Assembly: GCA_002409745.1 (NCBI GenBank)
Contig: DHOU01000022.1
Coordinates: 1-16,398, forward strand
Source: Bacteroidales bacterium UBA5382
GTDB lineage: Bacteria; Bacteroidota; Bacteroidia; Bacteroidales; Dysgonomonadaceae
Length of the DNA: 16,398 nucleotides
Reading direction: 5' to 3'
Part shown: positions 14,845 through 16,398 of the stretch, piece by piece
How the letters are laid out: each line of letters starts with the position of its first letter
How positions within the stretch are numbered: position 1 is the first letter of the stretch
Program-made: the position numbers and the translations under genes
The notes under the pieces: model-generated
The model's database searches: none
What the model was told of the DNA's origin: nothing
Seen by the model: only the letters and a program-made list of their open reading frames with translations

Positions 14845-15999
14845 TTAAGTATCGATGATTAATACGGTGGAGTAGGTGCCATCTTTTATCTCCTTGTGCC
14901 ACATATGCCGATAGGGATATAGTAATTCGAGCCGCTTTTTGACTTGCTGCAGGCCGATGCCGCTGCCGCTTTTATCCGACTCGTTTTTCGGGAAATAACT
15001 ATTACTGCACAAGAATTCGATACGCCCGTTTTCTTTTTCCGTCAGGGAGATGTCGACAAACGAATGTTCGCCGCTGCTCATTCCGTGCTTAAACGCATTT
15101 TCTATCAGGGAGATGAAGATAAGTGGGGCGATCATCACCGTGCTGTTCTCCTTAATGTCGAACGTAATGGTGAGGCGTGCGTCTTCCGGCAGACGTAACC
15201 GCATCAGGTCGATATAGTTGCGAATGAAATTGACTTCTTCTTTCAGAGGAACATGTAAGGTGTTATTTTCGTAGAGTACATATTGCAATAGGCGGCTCAA
15301 ATCGAGAATCGCCGGTTTCACTTTCGGCGAATTGAGCTGCGCCAGCGCATAGATATTGTTCAGTGTGTTCAGCAGAAAATGAGGGTTGATCTGATTCTTG
15401 AGATTTTTTAACTCGGCCTCTATCATCGCTTGTTGCATTTCCTTTTGTTCGACTTCGATCTTCGCCCATCGGCGGCTCATCTTAATGGCTGTGCTCAGGA
15501 TGACAACCAATGTGAGCGAAACCACATCGCGAAGGAAAAAGAGGATAATCGGAATGAGCCGGCATTTTTCCGGTTGCGGTGATTCATTCGGAGATTTTCC
15601 TTCCCCGAAAAGAGACTTTCCGCCGGCGAGATTCAATGTCAAGGAAAATTCATGCCAAAGATGGATAAGTAATGCCGTTCCCAAAATGAGCGCGATGTTG
15701 ATGAGCAGAAACTCGTTCTTTTTGTTCTCGAACAAGAAATGATCGATCAAATAGAAATAGTTACTGTAGAATACGATCATAAAGCAGACCGGAACAGGGA
15801 CGAACAGCAGGAAGTTGATCCATGAGAAATTTCCCTGACTCAGAAAAAACAGCGGCAATCCGAAGATAATGCACCATGCGGCAAGATGTATAAACAGGTT
15901 TTCCGTAACTTGCGTATAGGAGATCGTGTACCGTCCTTTCGGCGGCATGATCGACCACTTTCGCGTACCTCCGGAAGTATTTTCTTTTTTCTTATCCAT
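14845..15999 (-). CDS. LytS/YehU-type sensor histidine kinase
   Basis: The 384-residue membrane protein has four predicted transmembrane segments at about 35-55, 60-80, 96-115 and 149-172, with no large periplasmic sensor domain. A short coiled segment follows, then the His_kinase (PF06580) domain with NQINPHFLLNTLNN at 202-215 (H207 phosphoacceptor). The HATPase domain has the N-box LIENAFKHG at 298-306 and the G-box GSGIGL at 345-350. It presumably passes phosphate to the adjacent LytTR regulator. This kinase class often senses membrane or small-ligand signals, but the ligand cannot be read here. I chose the ATG at 15999, which is preceded by aggaagaag, an unusually clear ribosome site for this organism. 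A GTG at 16044 would add 15 lysine- and arginine-rich residues. Confidence 0.92.
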   Translation of the reverse strand: MDKKKENTSGGTRKWSIMPPKGRYTISYTQVTENLFIHLAAWCIIFGLPLFFLSQGNFSWINFLLFVPVPVCFMIVFYSNYFYLIDHFLFENKKNEFLLINIALILGTALLIHLWHEFSLTLNLAGGKSLFGEGKSPNESPQPEKCRLIPIILFFLRDVVSLTLVVILSTAIKMSRRWAKIEVEQKEMQQAMIEAELKNLKNQINPHFLLNTLNNIYALAQLNSPKVKPAILDLSRLLQYVLYENNTLHVPLKEEVNFIRNYIDLMRLRLPEDARLTITFDIKENSTVMIAPLIFISLIENAFKHGMSSGEHSFVDISLTEKENGRIEFLCSNSYFPKNESDKSGSGIGLQQVKKRLELLYPYRHMWHKEIKDGTYSTVLIIDT

Positions 16000-16091
16000 T
16001 CTTCTTCCTGTTCTTTTTTTCTTTACTTTCGATCGGATAAACACCGGTCACGCCGCCGCCCATCTAACCGCAACGGTCAATGCGAAAGCTA

Positions 16092-16099
16092 CAAAAATA
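16092..16099 (-). promoter_or_regulatory. Possible -7 box of the histidine-kinase/regulator pair
   Basis: The plus-strand CAAAAATA reads TATTTTTG on the minus strand and fits TAnnTTTG, 92 bp before the kinase ATG. No exact -33 TTTG is at the normal spacing. The gap 16000-16214 otherwise shows no supported gene. Confidence 0.35.
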
Positions 16100-16214
16100 C
16101 CTATAATTCCTTCAATAACACTTATCCGGTCAGTTAAAACCGTTTTTACCAATAGATATCTCTGTTTCGATTGGGTTTTCAAGAAGAAAAAAAGAACTTT
16201 ATCGCAGATAATTT

Positions 16215-16246
16215 TTTGTGTGTTTATCAAAAAAAGTCTATCTTTG
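16215..16246 (+). promoter_or_regulatory. Bacteroidetes promoter of the tRNA-Arg gene
   Basis: TTTG at 16215-16218 and TATCTTTG at 16239-16246 are separated by exactly 20 bp, the consensus -33/-7 arrangement. Transcription should start near 16253, about 17 bp before the mature tRNA. Confidence 0.75.
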
Positions 16247-16269
16247 CAGGCACATTAGAAACGAAATAG

Positions 16270-16343
16270 GGTCCCGTAGCTTAACTGAATAGAGCATCTG
16301 ACTACGGATCAGAAGGTTACAGGTTTGAATCCTGTCGGGATCA
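16270..16343 (+). tRNA. tRNA-Arg (anticodon ACG)
   Basis: The 74-nt cloverleaf is complete. The acceptor stem GGTCCCG pairs with CGGGATC (one G-T pair), followed by T8-A9. The D arm is GCTT...GAGC. The anticodon stem TCTGA/TCAGA holds loop CTACGGA with anticodon ACG, decoding CGU and, after A34 deamination to inosine, CGC and CGA. The T arm is ACAGG-TTTGAAT-CCTGT, a slight variant of TTCGAAT. The discriminator base is A, and CCA is not encoded (ACAAAA follows). It has its own promoter and terminator. Confidence 0.95.
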
Positions 16344-16344
16344 C

Positions 16345-16379
16345 AAAAGGCTACTTCCACTCGGTAGCCTTTTCTTTTT
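16345..16379 (+). terminator. Rho-independent terminator of the tRNA-Arg gene
   Basis: A perfect 10-bp stem, AAAAGGCTAC (16345-16354) and GTAGCCTTTT (16364-16373), with a 9-nt loop, is followed by CTTTTT. It begins two bases after the tRNA. Confidence 0.9.
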
Positions 16380-16398
16380 GTATGTTGGGCATACATTT

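Noticed and set aside
16048..16230. 60-codon minus-strand ORF with a hydrophobic segment, just before the histidine kinase
   Set aside because: It starts only at TTG, lies opposite the tRNA promoter and would contain the candidate kinase promoter. One hydrophobic stretch is not enough to support a gene.

Overview
The window looks like chromosomal DNA from a Bacteroidales-type Bacteroidetes (inference). The signs are several TAnnTTTG promoter boxes, including a textbook TTTG-N20-TAnnTTTG pair before the tRNA, weak or absent Shine-Dalgarno sequences, and a gene set rich in GH78, DUF1080, Gfo/Idh/MocA and LytS/LytTR families. I cannot name the species. Apart from an ATPase gene at the left end and a tRNA at the right end, every gene is on the minus strand.

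Layout, left to right. (1) 1-1469: an unidentified 3' coding remnant, then a plus-strand AAA/DUF4143 ATPase that is probably a mobile accessory gene. (2) 1592-7155: a minus-strand glycoside operon read from a promoter near 7122-7155. Its order is a Tat-exported Gfo/Idh/MocA oxidoreductase, a secreted protein with two DUF1080 domains (3-keto-glycoside hydrolase/lyase family), and a secreted GH78 alpha-L-rhamnosidase. The GH78 gene is bracketed by two inverted copies of a hairpin-forming repeat of about 84 bp, and its reading frame ends inside one copy. (3) 7199-9018: a decayed LarA-family gene (N-terminus joined directly to C-terminus, plus a frameshift) just downstream of 6-phosphogluconate dehydrogenase (gnd). 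(4) 9156-13896: a tight minus-strand cluster read in the order mannonate-oxidoreductase-like SDR, PfkB/KDG-kinase-like protein, full-length LarA homologue, LarE, LarB. (5) 14110-15999: a LytS-type histidine kinase and its LytTR response regulator. (6) 16215-16379: promoter, tRNA-Arg(ACG) and terminator.

The most interesting reading is region 4 together with region 3. A LarA-superfamily enzyme travels with two of the three nickel-pincer cofactor genes (larB and larE, no larC) and with hexuronate/aldonate genes. A second LarA relic lies next to gnd. This suggests a nickel-dependent aldonate 2-epimerase, for example gluconate to mannonate, feeding the 2-keto-3-deoxygluconate route. That function is inferred from context. 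The LarE has the CxxC plus C arrangement expected of an iron-sulfur type enzyme rather than the single-cysteine sacrificial type. Region 2 combines periplasmic oxidation at C3, keto-glycoside cleavage and rhamnosidase activity, so it may be a small non-canonical plant-glycoside pathway.
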